Positions 46,429 to 60,071 are shown, numbered from the stretch's first letter. The stretch is DNA of 64,000 nucleotides from Polyodon spathula (GCF_017654505.1 NC_054536.1:94839485-94903484), one strand, 5' to 3'. The notes: generated by a model from the letters alone, not told the origin. A program made the numbers and translations.

Positions 46429-49409
46429 GGGGAAAACATGTTCACTTGGTACTTCTGGCTTACATTTAGGAAAATAGCTATCCCTGTTCCTGGTTATAAT
46501 GCAAAAAAAAACAGTTTTATTTGAATCCCAAATGACAGCCATTTATTGATCAGAGCAACATTTGGCCAGTTACTGAAATTTTGTTTATCTGAACAAAACT
46601 CAAATGGCCCAGGGAAAGCTAAGTCGCCCAAATAATCTGAACTTTTGAATGTTGGACATCAATAATCTGCTTAAATAAATGTTTTTAAAAAATCAGTGAG
46701 TTCAGTTATCTACCAAGTGATAACACTTGGTTGCCCAGTAGAAAACTAGGTCAGCTGGTTGGCATGTTTGAAGCACAACATCGTCACAGCATTGCTCCCA
46801 GGGTGCTGAAATGTATATTTATAACTCTGAAATGTCCAAGGTGTTATTCATACAGCTCGTTTTCTTGAAGAAATTTGGTCTGAGCGATGCTTAACAAATT
46901 GTTTGAAGCGCAAGTAACACCAATTTGTCCTTCCTGGTTATTTTAACAACATCATAGATAATCAATGTTAAAGTGTGTTTCATCCATGTGACCTGTGATT
47001 CTGGCTGGTTTACAGCCTGGTATATTTAGGCTTGCTACTATTTGATTTTTATTTATTTGCCAAATCGACAGTTAATATTGATGTTTATTTTAGAAATTAT
47101 TTATTTATTTATTAATGATCTTTTTTCCAGTCAAGCAGGGAATGGGTGAAATCCACCGTTATGCTTTAAAAAAACCCAGTATTTTTTATGCTATTGAGAA
47201 ATGTCTTATTTATTGAAACCTCTTTATCAAATCTGACATGCAACAAAACCATGGTTACCAACATTCTAATTGAAATCACGTTTGGTCACAGCAGAGTTAT
47301 ATCTTGCATAGATATAGATCCTACACAAATTTGAAAATTGAAGTTGCAAATAAACCATAGAAAACACAACATATAAAAGTGTATTACACAGACGTTCATA
47401 GACTCAATTTACGAGTAAAACTAATATGCACAGAACAAAACATTAGAGAACAGAACTAACTTGCAGTTATTATTCTGAGCTCCGCCTCTCTCCTGCTTCA
47501 GTATAGCTGGACTCAGAGTCACTGGAAGGTAAGGCAGACAGGCCCGCTTCATCCTGCCACTGAGACTTCAAACATTGGTCAGGGTATTGTGCACAATATT
47601 CAAGTGATTTCCTCTTACATCCCATTTTCAAATCAAACTAGTATCTGTCACCGTATATCTATAGCAAAAGCTTACCTACACCTTAACCCGCTAATTTCAA
47701 AGTAGGTGCTTTGAATGACAGGCGCGGTAGCTAGCAAATGAAAGTGCAGTCGGTGGAGGTCATGATGATTGACAGTCATTTAAGTGAATGAGAGCTCTGT
47801 AGCTCTACTTAAGTCAACAAGATCTGCTAAAACATGGTGAGATGATAGTGACAGTGACAGTGAATCTACAGTACTAACGTACAACTGAGAAGAGTGACAG
47901 CGACCCCCAGCCATTCAGAGCGGAACAGAGACGGGACAGGCAGCAAGTATAAAAACTACACAAACTAGAGATTATTTCTAAATGATTCTTTTTGGTAAGA
48001 AAATAAAAAGTAGCAAGTGGTATTATCGATGTTTATCCTCTATACATTTATTTAAGTCAAACTCATATTTTGGGGGAATTTGATGTTTAACAAACTTTAC
48101 CGATCAATATCGAAAAGTAATAAGCCTAGGTATATTGCAGTGGACCTCTATTTTAAGCTGAATTGTACTGTTAAGGGGTTATATATCGAACCAGTCCCCT
48201 CTGCCAGTGTGCAACAGAGTTAGTTGAGTGGATCAGTGGACAGAGTGGTATGGAGCGAGTTAGGGAGTGGTTAGAAATATAACACCTTAACAGCATAGTA
48301 CAGCATAATGCAGAAGTTCATTCCAAGTATAGCAGCAGAAAACGCAGCTGCGGTGCCACTGAGGTGTTATGTTGTTGCTGTATTCACTCTCATAGTAAAG
48401 GAGAAAATATTTAGGTACCTGCTTCTATAAAAAAGGTTATAGCTCAGCCCAGCCACTGATCTGCCAGTAACATCTTGCCTCATATGCAGCTCTGGGAGTC
48501 CCTCTATCAGGCTTGACAGGTAAAATGTTATTCCTGTCGAGGTCAACAAAGGTTAAAATCTTGCCTGGTCCCGAGACTATAGGAATACATTGTTACCGGG
48601 GCAGAATGCCACTCGGTACCGCTCCGCTAACGCATGTCTAGGCTTTCTACACCATGCGTCTAGGCGTTCACAGAAATGCTTCCTTAATTCTGATGAGCCA
48701 TTTCAACTTATCTCTTACATGTGAAAGACCAGTAATACAATATTCTCTGGGTATAGGAACACCTTCTAAGAGAACACCCTTGTGGTGAAACAAATTTTTC
48801 CCATTGTAATGCTCCACCTAAAGGAACAGGAACTTTGCTTAAAAGAACACCTTTTTGGCGCCGCTAGCGATTCGTTCACAACTGATACAGTGCTGTTTTG
48901 TAACCTGATAGCTCATCATCACCAAACTTAAATTCAAATGGTTTATTCAGTGTTTTCAAATGTGACTTGTTACTGTGATAATGTCTTCAGGCACACTGAC
49001 TGGTTTATTCAATCTTTCCAGAACCGCCATCGTATCATTGCCTCGTTTTGTATTCTGATTTCCACGGGTGCACCTCGTAGCCACAAAATGGCATGTAAAC
49101 AAATGGTGAAACACCCCACTGTTTCTCTTGCTACAAAATTTTGGAAATTGTTCAAGATCCTGAGAGAAACATGAATTAGATGCAAGTTGCTGAGCAATTG
49201 GGTGTTTTCCATTCTGGAGAGTTGCTCCTGTACAGGTATTCATAATTAATCTAGCGCGGCTGCTGCTGAATTTTTTAACATGTGGAGGGGTGCTGTGTTA
49301 ATGTAGTTTGACAGTTAGTTTATTAACGATAGTTTGTCTGTTACTTTATTATTATAGTTTATTAATGTACACGTGCTTATTGCTTTTCTCTAATTCTGTT
49401 CATTTATTA

Positions 49410-49593
49410 CAGTGATGCACAACTCAGACCATGGAGGGCCAGTGTCCTTCCTGATTTTTGTTCTAAACATACCATAAATTAACTAATTGGACCAATTAAG
49501 CTTCTAATAAGGTGTAATAAAGTACTTTAGGGTGCAGTTGGAATAAAAACCTGCAGGGACACCGGCCCTCCAGGACCGAGTTGTGAACCATTG
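49410..49593. mobile_element. hAT-type MITE with near-perfect 8-bp TSD
   Basis: The left end CAGTGATGCACAACTCAGAC then CATGGAGGGCCAGTGTCC pairs with the right end, complement CAATGGTTCACAACTCGGTC then CTGGAGGGCCGGTGTCC, giving ~38-bp imperfect TIRs. The flanks ATTTATTA (49402-49409) and ATTTAATA (49594-49601) match in 7 of 8 positions, the length expected for hAT. The core is AT-rich with no ORF. Confidence 0.8.
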
Positions 49594-50083
49594 ATTTAAT
49601 ATGTTGATGCACGTGCATCATAACAAGTAATAAATAAATATTACTGTCTGGTGGTCAACTCAATCTTAAAGAAGGCTAAGAGAACACTTTGCTTGCTTCC
49701 TGAGGGGTATTCTCTTAGCCGGAGACAACTGTAATAGCGAAATTCATATGCTTCCCAACAGAATAACTGTTTCTTATGCTATCCCGTTGAAATGAATGTT
49801 AAGTGTGTGCATATTATTTTAAAGGTCCCTGTATAATTGTAAATTCACAAACTAAATGCTTCTGATGCAGCTTGCGATGCAGACATCCTTGCTTTCAAAC
49901 CACAAAGTTTGTCCTTCCATTTTACATTTGCAAGCAGTATAGCAGTAAAATTACAGTCTTTAACAAGTAACAAGACGATCAAGATTTTGTAAATAATGAT
50001 TATGTATTATCCCGATTATATTGAAGACTTTCTTCTGATTTTGCAAACTATCATAATAAGCTTGATTCATTCATTTAGTATAT

Positions 50084-50553
50084 TGTAACGTCTTCATGTT
50101 TAGGAAGTAGTACTCAGGGAGACAGTGTTGAATTCTCAAAATGTTTATTTTAATTGAAACTACAGTCTCAGGGGCTGGAATTCACAGCACCAAAATAAAA
50201 CCTTGCATTATATTCTCTCCAGTCACAGCTCACACGCTCGCTCACTTGCACCCACAGTTTCTCATTCAAGTTCAGCACTAGACTGTCTCCAGTCCCCAGG
50301 CTCATGCATCCCCTTATTATATAACCTCCCGTCATTTCCCACCACTGTCTGGCTCATCAACCAGTCACATCCATGCTCTGCAACCCTCGAAAACAGCAAC
50401 ACACATTCTCCCCACTCATTCCATCGCTTCCCATTCCCAAACTAAGTAACGGCGTGACCCATTCCCCTTTCAATACATGTAACATAAGAGACAGACAAGA
50501 CAAACTGAACAGACAACAAGTCCTGCAACAAAGCAATTGTCTGGGTCGTTACA
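50084..50553 (-). mobile_element. Solo LTR, family C (470 bp, TSD ATAT)
   Basis: The ends are TGTAACG...CGTTACA, a 7-bp terminal inverted repeat. Flanks share ATAT (50080-50083 and 50554-50557), but in AT-rich sequence this is weak. On the minus strand a TATA-like GGTTATATAATAAGG (about 50317-50331) precedes AATAAACA (about 50141-50148), the expected U3-R-U5 order. The C-rich ORF on the + strand (50203-50445) is an artefact. Confidence 0.65.
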
Positions 50554-52041
50554 ATATATTTTTTAAATTTGAAAGTAAAAACATATGAAAGCATGATGAC
50601 TTTTATGTACAAAAATCTTCAATAATATACAATTAAACAAGAACTGTTGAGTATTTATTTTTGTTTCTTACAGTATTAAATTATTGGCAGTGTTTGTGTC
50701 TGACAGTGAAAAAGAAATAAATAAATATCAAGATAGATAAAGAAAGAAATGTCTATGCATTGATTTATGTATTCATTTATTTCAATATGTATTAATGTTT
50801 TACTTTTACCAAATTTATAGGCTATCCTTTTGCATAGCTAATTCTCAGAAAAATTAACGTTCATTTTTGCCCAGTGGGGACCACAAATAGTGTTACTCTC
50901 ATCAACCAGTATCGAGAGGAGGAATCGTACTTCCTTGCGCCAATAGGGATCACAGTGAGTGTTACACTGACAAAACCAACATTTTTCAGAGCTCAAGATC
51001 AGCATCTCAAAGTGAGGATGAGGATGATGATGATGAAGATGAATGCTGATTCGAAAAATCTCCAAAATATAAGTCCTGAGAATTCTCATATGACTGACTT
51101 CATCTTTCAAAATACTGCTTGTCTCAACTAATTGTGTAGCACTGATGACAGTAACACAACACTCTTGCAAACTGAAGGTTATAGTTATAGTATGGGTTAT
51201 AGTAAATCCCTTCCATCCCAGAGTCACGCAAAAAAAATATATATATATGTAAAATATGCAGTTTTAAAACAGAAATAAAGAATTTAAATGATATAGATGT
51301 CAGAATAAGTGCATTCTCTAGTATATTTAAATTGTCATTAAACCTCGGATGTCCTGTAATTACTTTTGCTGCGCCAATACCCTCAAAACAGGTCAACTGT
51401 CCTTGCAGTATAGTCTGACAGTTCTCGCGCTTCGCTGATAACTTGGCTCGAGGAACTATGGTCCCTCTCAATGCATACGCATCAAGAGGATTTGACAGAC
51501 CCTAAATACTTTTTCCCCATCAGATTTCTGTGCCATATCGAGGACAAACTAGTAGTACTAGCGCCATGTTATGTCCTAAATCTAAGACTTGCTCCTTACG
51601 GCTGCTGTCTGGCTGTCGCAGGTTTCTGGTGAAAATCGTCAATGTCGCAGCCCTGCGAAAGTTTTATGATTTTTTTTATTTGTGAAGTGCTTATGATTGC
51701 GAATCGTAGCAAATCGATTTAATGAAAAAGCCCCAGACTGTCAACTGTGTGCAAATGTGTGGTTTTAGTTTATTCCTCGTTGCTGTTTATTAGAGGAACT
51801 CCACTAGGTCACATCAGGATATTTTTGCTTCTTTTTCTCAGCTGTTTAGCATTGCAGAATCTGTGTTTATTTACTCTCCTTCATGAGGTAAATAAGATCA
51901 ATTCCAGGATCTGCATAGCTGAATCTAAACACCAAATTCAATACATCTTTCACTGGGGAACATTTTTAATGAAGTGAATTTGTAGTTTCCTAAAAGCCTT
52001 TTCCCTGCTTAAAATTAATTGCACATTTTGTATTGACTTTT

Positions 52042-52053
52042 AACAACAACAAC

Positions 52054-52129
<76 letters not shown>

Positions 52130-52130
52130 T
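52042..52130. repeat. (AAC)n/(AAT)n microsatellite
   Basis: Short AAC run followed by ~75 bp of AAT repeats. Confidence 0.95.
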
Positions 52131-53459
52131 TTAGTAAACACATTCATTGTACCCTAACCCATGTTTCTTCTGCCTCTCAGATGGTATTTCATGCTGTCAG
52201 TCTTTGTTAATGCATTATTTTTAATATCCAGCTAGCTAAATAGCAATCTCATAGAACATTCTTCAATCAAGTGTTTTATTTGCGAGACACAAAGATACAA
52301 ACATGCAGACCAGTTCAGGATCAGGGTGGCTCTACTTGCATATGACCATTATTTGTCAACGTTGTGGTCATTGGTCACTTAAAGGGGCAATGTACACTAT
52401 GCATACACATAAGTAACTCTTAAAGGGGTAACAACAATATATAATAGTGTTCATTACAGGTATCTGGATTACTGCACTCTGCACCCCCGTGGACATCCTC
52501 ATTGTGTAAACAGGCACAATCACACCCCCACTCAAGCTCCACATGTGTGCTGCAATTGTGTCACACATTATAGTTTGCTATATTTTCTGAGAACCAGCTA
52601 TCCAAGTGTTATTTTAATTGCTTTGTGGATAGAAAAATGTCTAACAATGTGCGAGCAGATGTTAGCTCTACAGACCCCATGCATAAAGTTTCAATTTGAG
52701 CAAGTAACAGTTTGAATGGATCAGATTAAGTCTGATCGTCATGAAACAGTTTTTTTTTTTTTTTTTTTTTTTTTTTGCAGGCGTTTTTAACTGACAAAAT
52801 TCTTGTGCAGTTTCTTAAACTTTTTTAATCCATCAAATCAGACTGATGTGTTAAAGCTTTGTGAATAGTTGCCTTATGGAGTATAAACTTGTTAGAAGAA
52901 CCACATATCAAAACCTGCATAAAAAGGAAACCGCATTCAGTTCTCTAATAGGACAAATGTGTGATGCTAACAAATCCCCCAGATTAATCGCATAGGGATT
53001 ATAGAATGATGGTGGTGTGAGAAAACAAAGTGCACAGGGATGTGTACTACATCTTTCAGATTTAGTGCTGCCATCTGTTTAATAGCACCAGGGTGACTAC
53101 ATCAGTGCTTATGATCAGCCATTCCTGGGGATGACAGATGCTGTGGGGAGTTTACATGCCTCTGAAAGAGGGTTTGTAACTGAACTCCAGATTACAAGAC
53201 AAAGTTAACTAATAGGCATTGTATTTATTACCTAGGCCTTGGCCAACTGTTACAAAAGGTTATTCTTATTGCCAAAAAGAAAAACACACACACACTCAGA
53301 CGGGAAAGTAGACAAGGAACATGGAAATGCTAATGAGTACAAAACATTGACCTATTTAAAAACAGAAAATTATTCTAATTAATTTAATACATCATGTCTA
53401 TATGAATTGATGTCTGGAGATTTCCATATTTACTGTAGATGTATTCAGATGATCATATA

Positions 53460-53700
53460 TAGGGCTATGTGGTTAAAGAAAGGGGTTTATAACCAGGAGG
53501 TCCCCAGGTCAAATCCCAGCTCAGCCACTCACTCATTGTGTAACCCTGAGCAAGTTGCTTAATCTCCTTGTGCTCTGCCTTTCAGTATTGTTGTAAGTAA
53601 CTTTGCAGCTGATGCACAGTTCACACACCCTAGTCTCTGTAAGTCACTGTGGACAAAGGCATCTGCTAAATAACCAAATAATAATAATAATATATTAAGG
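53460..53700 (+). mobile_element. tRNA-derived SINE with L2-type tail
   Basis: The head GGGCTATGTGGTTAAAGAAA (box A-like) and CCAGGTCAAATCCCAGCTCA (box B-like, GGTCAAATCC) resembles a tRNA-derived pol III promoter. A central domain (CACTCATTGTGTAACCCTGAG..., CTGATGCACAGTTCACACAC) leads to the tail CTGTAAGTCACTGTGGACAA, AGGCATCTGCTAAATAA and a short (AAT)n. The tail is shared with the L2 3' end ~1 kb downstream. I recall this SINE family from sturgeon/paddlefish DNA. It looks full length (~240 bp). Confidence 0.8.
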
Positions 53701-54289
53701 CATGTTTTTTTCTTCATTACAGATAATTGCAGAATACTTTAAGTCATTTTGGGGAAAAAAATGGAAATATAGTAAATCTGTTTTTATGTATTATTGAATA
53801 GTGCTTAGACTGACAGCTCATTTGAAGTGTTTTAAGTATGTAAATAAGTGTATTAATGAGGATCATGTGGCTGAATTTGAATAGAGAGTATATTTTGCAG
53901 CTCATCTCATCTGGAACCTTGCCCTGCAGGGATTCCCAAAGGAGTGTCTAACTGAAGCAAAAAATCACAAACAAACAGTACCTCTGGCAGAAGCAAAAAA
54001 TGAGGGCCTTGTGATCGTATTGCTAGTGCTGAGCAATAAATAAATAAATCAATAAAAACCTTGGCAAGCACTCCTTTAAATTTGTAATTTTAACCAGAAG
54101 ATCTTTGTCAGACTGAGGAAAGTTAGAGTGGGTTGGAATTATATTGGGCAAATAACAATAACATTTACAGCAATAAGCAAGGGTCTACAAAGATATCGAG
54201 GATGCTGTTTGTAAACCAGAGTGTTTAGTAGAGAGAGTGTGTTCGCTTTATGGGCAGTATTTTCTGCATATACAATAGTCTTCAATTAT

Positions 54290-54701
54290 AAATGTCAGGA
54301 CTGCCCAGTCCCTGACCACGTTCAAGTGCCTCCTCAAGACGCACCTCTTCAGATAACACCTTTATAACTCAACTCTCCCCTTCTGGACTATATAGCACTC
54401 TGCCTTTAATGCACTTTAACTTGCATTGATCTGCTTCCTATTTTACTGTATTTAATCCTGCACTGAACCCAATCTGTAGTATTCTATTTCACCTGCACTC
54501 GTATCTAACCCTGATGTAACTGTCAACACTATTATCTGCTCTTGAACTGCCCTGATATCAAATCGTACTGTGTTTTCTATTTGCTCTTATTAGGACTGAA
54601 GTCATTGTATTTTCTTTCTTGCTCTTAATTGTACTGTAATTCTTGATATGTATATTTTGTATACAACTGTAAGTCAACCTGGGTAAGGACGTCTGCTAAG
54701 A

Positions 54702-54765
<64 letters not shown>
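54290..54765 (+). mobile_element. L2-type LINE, 3' end with (AAT)n tail
   Basis: At the 5' side SLTTFKCLLKTHLFR (from CCCTGACCACGTTCAAGTGC...) is the conserved C-terminal motif of L2 ORF2, followed by a 3' UTR and the tail CTGTAAGTCAACCTGGGTAA, GGACGTCTGCTAAGAAATAA, then (AAT)n to about 54763. Strongly 5'-truncated, as is usual for LINE insertions. Confidence 0.8.
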
Positions 54766-54993
54766 GTCAAGGTTTTTTGTTCAGTAAAGCTCTAAAATAT
54801 GTACTGTAGTCTGATTTAAGTACTAATGTATTATTTACCCTAGCCTACATTCAATTTTAGATTTGTGTGTGCTGTTTTCTATGTGTACTAGGGAATGCTG
54901 TGTGACACACGAATGTTACCAGTTATTAGTCTTGTTGGTTACTAGTTAGGAGATTGGATTGGAGTTGCTGCATTTTTACATTTTTCCAAAACA

Positions 54994-54994
<1 letters not shown>

Positions 54995-55072
<78 letters not shown>
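54995..55072. repeat. (ATT)n microsatellite
   Basis: About 78 bp of pure ATT repeats, possibly the tail of a decayed minus-strand retroposon. Confidence 0.95.
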
Positions 55073-55073
<1 letters not shown>

Positions 55074-57263
55074 ATATAATTAACCCCTATAGACTTAGGT
55101 TTTAACTTGCCTCAGGTCCCAGGTGGACTTTGGTGGCTCTTAATCTATCCCTAAACAAAGCTTGGGAGAATTTCAGGGTTAAACTGGGACAGTCAAGAAT
55201 TGGGTGAAGAGGTAAGGGACAAGAAGGGGTGGTTATGACCTTTTTGGTAAATGATGATGAGGGAAGGGTTAAGGCTCTGATGATGTGATCAGAAATATTG
55301 TGCCATCAAAAATGTATATATTCTGCAATGAACCACAGTGACGAAAAAAAAAAAAAAAAAACTGTGACAGTGTAATATTGAACGTCCCTAATAGCTGTGC
55401 ATTCAGTTAGGAATTGAGGTGCGCTTGCAGATTTCTCAGAACTATCTCAGAGTAGGTCCATCTATTTATGCTCTTATGTTTTTGTATGAATATAAATTCC
55501 TGATACAATCTCTGCACACCTTCTGTTACTGATACACCACTGTAAGCTCAGCAGCTAACCAAAGTCTTTGTGTAGCTCTATCAATAAATCCTTATCCTAC
55601 CATCCTTAGAATCTTAACATTGACTACTGCTGTTGAAAAGTATTCTAATACAAAGGGACTTTTCTTATTATAATCTTCTTAGTTATAACCTCTCTTTGAA
55701 GATGGAATTGATTTGAAGTTAAGAATCGTACATCTTTTACCTGACATATTTCATTTTAACTTGACATTCATCTCACATTGTAGCTATTGATTCTGATGAT
55801 CTAATTTCTGAGTGAGGAAGGATAACCGCACGAAAATATTTCAAAAAATAAACTTCCATGGAATTACAATAATAACTATTGACACAACTTTTGCGCAGCG
55901 CATTACTTAATCTCTTTTGTGCTACGAGGGAGTCTTAATAGAAGCATTTAACAAGTAATTACATTTAAACCATCCTCGGAGAAAACAAAAACAAAACACA
56001 ACACAAAAAACAGAGACGACAAGTTGAACTCTGCAGTTACATTTGCTGCCAGGTGGCTACAATTAGGTAAATTTGAACAAAGTGTAAATGTTTTAATGCA
56101 GTGTAGTTTTCAATGCAAAATGAGCATATACCCTCCTTAATTACCATAAAATGACAGCCACTGGCGTGATGCTTAGGCTGTTGTAAACCATGTCATATTC
56201 AATATGGACAGGGTCAAGTAGATTTTTTTCAGCAATAGTAGTGCAGCAATCATAGTGTGCCACCTCTATTTATGTTGTAAACATAGCCAAATAGAGAACA
56301 GGCTTTCTCTGTGTTCTTCAGTCATAACCTACCTAAGTTCATTAGGCGATATTCACAAATGTGTTGGATCACTGCTTAGCATCTTAAGATAAAAACAATT
56401 GGCAGGTCATTGAAGTCCTGGAATGATGTCTGAGATTGTTATAGGAGATCTTTGAAACGGTCAAACAATATTAGGAATATATCTGAAGTCGTGACATTGC
56501 GTGCTATATACGCGTTAATCTCGAATGGTTCCGATGTCAGTTTTATAAAGCATCAATAATACATTGGAAATCCAGTCTCACCCTGCATCATAATACATCA
56601 TATAGCAACTGCTGAGAACATTTCAAGCATGTATTGTCTCTGCTCTTCTGAAGAATCAATGTTTGGGACAATGACATCTGATCCAGCGTGAATGAACAAT
56701 TTAAGTATCACTCCAGTCTCCTACATTGGACAGCAGCGCCATACCAAGATGTTGCTGATGAGGCTGAGATTCTGTTGTGCACAAGAGTGGGACGAGCAGC
56801 AGGAATGTCCCAATGTCCCTGCTATGAACCTTATTGGAAATTGTGTGCTCTGTATAAACTTACAGTGTTCCTGTGAAGGGGGCACGATTTAAAACCTCTC
56901 GGCTGCAAAGAAGATCTCTGCTATTATCAAATAAAATAAAATAAATTATTTTTATAAGCATATAATTATAGTGTGTGTGTGTGCTGAGAAACATTTTTGG
57001 GGGGTGTATTTTGTTTTATTTTTATTTTATTACATGGACGTAACAGAACTGACAGATTCACCCTCAGTTTGCTTAATATTACTGTCAAAAACTATAAAAG
57101 GTTTGCTGGATGAACTTGGTAACCCATGATCATTTAAGGTTTCAGAAAACTGGATTTGTTTTGTAGTAGTACACAAATATTAAAATGATCTTTACTTCTT
57201 CCAGGACAAACCTCATTTCAGATATATACTTGTCACCAACAACAACTCTCTTTTTTACACAGT

Positions 57264-57266
<3 letters not shown>

Positions 57267-57334
<68 letters not shown>
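57267..57334. repeat. (AT)n microsatellite
   Basis: A pure TA dinucleotide run. Confidence 0.95.
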
Positions 57335-57337
<3 letters not shown>

Positions 57338-57577
57338 CTCATGTCGGGGAGAAGATTGACAGGCAATGCAAGCTGGGCTCAGCTGCAACAGGACCCCGAG
57401 GCTTGATGACAGTCTCCCAATAAATGATCAGGCGTTGCGTTGAATGATAGCAGATGTCACTTCTTCAAGATTGTTTTGTCACCAAACCATTTTATTTTGG
57501 ATGCACTCTGTCTGTTTTTAGACTCACATCTGTACTTTCAAGCATTGTCTTTCTTAATTCATGGAGTTGAGTACAGG

Positions 57578-58410
57578 ACACAGAACCTGGAGTTCAGCAT
57601 AGAATTCATGCCAGTGAGTCACAGGACAAAGAACCTGAGTTCAGCAGAGATTCATGACAGTGAGTCACAGGGCACAGACCCTGGAGTTCAGCAGAGAATT
57701 CATGACAGTGAGTCACATGGTACAGACCCTGGAGTTCAGCAGAGAATTTATGACAGCGAGTCACATGGTACAGACCCTGGAGTTCAGCAGAGAATTCATG
57801 ACAGTGAGACACAGGACACAGAACCTGGAGTTCAGCAGAGAATTCATGACAGTGAGTCACAGGGTACAGACCCTGGAGTTCAGCAGAGAATTCATAATAG
57901 TGAGTCACAGGAATCTTTTGTTGCCAGACTTTCACAAGTCAAAATCATTCATATTTTCTGACAGTCCATAGCTGCAGACATTTTGTCTTTTTTATCTTTT
58001 TCACCTTTCCTTCAAAATGAGACCCTGGAGTTCAGCAGAGAATTTATGACAGCGAGTCACATGGTACAGACCCTGGAGTTCAGTAGAGAATTCATGACAG
58101 TGAGACACAGGACACAGAACCTGGAGTTCAGCAGAGAATTCATGACAGTGAGACACAGGACACAGAACCTGGCGTTCAGCAGAGAATTCATGACAGTGAG
58201 ACACAGGACACAGAACCTGGAGTTCAGCAGAGAATTCATGACAGTGAGTCACAGGGTACAGACCCTGGAGTTCAGCAGAGAATTCATAATAGTGAGTCAC
58301 AGAAATCTTTTGTTGCCAGGCTTTCACAAGTCAAAATCATTCATATTTTCTGACAGTCCATAGCTGCAGACATTTTGTCTTTTTTATCTTTTTCACCTTT
58401 CCTTCAAAAA
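57578..58410. repeat. Duplicated 48-bp-unit minisatellite (two arrays plus flank)
   Basis: The unit contains GGAGTTCAGCAGAGAATTCA and TGACAGTGAGACACAGGACA, with 48-bp spacing. Array 1 spans about 57578-57910 and array 2 about 58020-58302. The ~110-bp non-repeat flank after array 1 (AATCTTTTGTTGCCAG...TTTCACCTTTCCTTCAAAA) recurs after array 2 at an offset of 392 bp with only a few differences, so array plus flank was duplicated as one block. ORFs on both strands are repeat artefacts. Confidence 0.93.
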
Positions 58411-59432
58411 AGAATTTTCTATAGTGCATGTTGCCACCCAGTGTCCAAATGTTGTAAATGCATTTTAACTTTGCTTGTTGTGCTACTGTGTATACAGTGT
58501 TCTCTTTTGCCATTACAAGGTCTGTACAGACTATATTAATTGCACTATCAGCACCATAATTGTAGGTCATTCAAGGCTGTAGATGTTTGATTCTACAGCC
58601 TTTTGTACTTTTGTACTTTATAACGTCACAGAACAGAAGGGGCATCATTACAATAAGAAAATTAGAGAACTATTATTACACTTACACCAATAGGGGGAGC
58701 TGCTTATGTAAAAAAATAAAAAATAAAGTTCTTACTTTTAAAATTATACTGGAAAACCAAGAAAATATTATCATTTTTTTTTAGAATATTCAGCTCAGTC
58801 TGTCACTTTACATCCTCTCTGTTATTTCCTACCTTTACCAGTGTTAATTAAATGGCTACAGGCTGCTCAGGTAAGTCAGGCAGATCGGTAACTGGCATTT
58901 CTTGACTAAACTGTTTTGTTTCCTACGTTACCAGTGTAGTGTTATTTTCAGGTACCACTCAAGTGAGATAACAGTAATATCCCACACTAGATATACCCGC
59001 TCTTGTGGTATAAACACAGATACTGCACCATCTGAGATTTTGATATTGTCAGATCCCAATAGCTACATTGGTCACCTCCAAGGAATCTCAGGTGCTGCAG
59101 GAAAGAATGTTCATGGCTCTCTGGGCTGGAATTGCATTAGATCTCTATGTGGTCGAAGATACCTTGGTCTGAAGTCAGGAACATTTCAGATGTGTGTTTA
59201 GGTAGTGAATAATGACGATAATGAACTTCATGAACATTATGATGTCTTCTAACTGTATACACACCAGGTCATGTCAATTGTTGCAGTCTGGACCCTATGC
59301 ATATTAACCTTTCACATTTCTAATGCAGCAGGAGGTTGTTTTAAAAGTAAATATAGTTGCTGGAGCTAAAACAGTAGGGCAGAAAATAATCAATTTAGCA
59401 ATAAAAAAGGATAGAATATGTTTGAAGCAGGA

Positions 59433-59806
59433 TACCGTCAGGAATGAGACACGGAGACAAGAAAAGCCGCAGTTTAAGTACTGTTGCGCATGTTTAATAA
59501 ACAAAGAACAAAATAAACAAGGAGCCAAAATAACAGGTTTAAACAAAACAATATGGATATCAAACACTAATGTCAGGCTGGGCATTTGACTTCAGACCAA
59601 CACAAACTACAGCACACACAGTGACACACATGCCTACTACCTCTCTCAAACAAAGGATTTCTCCTTGCTTTTGTACATGTGGCCATGCTCCAATTAGCAC
59701 CAATTACCTAACTGGGGAGTGGCCACACCTGTGATTACTGACAGGGACAGATTTAACCCCATCCCTGCCAATCTTACATTCTCTCACCCCCACACTATTT
59801 ACAGCA
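59433..59806 (-). mobile_element. Probable solo LTR, family D
   Basis: In complement the segment starts TGCTGTAAATAGTGTGGGGG, then AGATTGGCAGGGATGGGG, contains TTGTTTATTAAACATGCG near its end and finishes CATTCCTGACGGTA. The direct repeat GCAGGA flanks it (59428-59432 extended, and 59807-59812). The 3' end is TA instead of CA, so one terminal base would have mutated. Boundaries are therefore tentative. Confidence 0.45.
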
Positions 59807-60071
59807 GCAGGACTTCAGGCCTGCCGCAATGGATTTAATATAAATATGATATTTTCTATTCTTTAGGTAAATTAAGGTCGTCACGGAGCTCATTTAAACA
59901 GATACAGATATATAGAATATGGCAGCTAAAGACATGATGGTGTCTATAGATATGCCTAAATATTCAGCAGCTTTAGGCTGAGCTTCATAACATTGTGATG
60001 TTCATTCTTTCCTTTGTGTGTTAATAGAAATTGTAAATGTTCCTTTATATTCTTCCCTTGTTCCTTAACAG

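Larger units (their letters stand above)
29723..60071 (+). other. KHDRBS3 intron 7 (~30 kb)
   Basis: The largest intron in the window, bounded by GTAAGA and CTTAACAG. It is dominated by transposons and simple repeats, itemised separately. Stretches where I see nothing recognisable are about 32.45-33.48, 33.61-34.6, 35.03-35.9, 37.5-38.0, 38.1-38.9, 39.35-39.8, 44.86-45.8, 46.45-48.6, 50.56-52.0, 52.15-53.4, 55.1-57.2 and 58.45-59.4 kb. No second gene was found on either strand. Confidence 0.8.

Noticed and set aside
53460..53535. Free-standing tRNA gene
   Set aside because: The box A/B-like head is fused to a SINE body and L2 tail and does not form a convincing cloverleaf with intact acceptor stem.
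57440..58363. ORFs with LEFSREFMTV repeats
   Set aside because: Artefacts of the 48-bp minisatellite, open on both strands.
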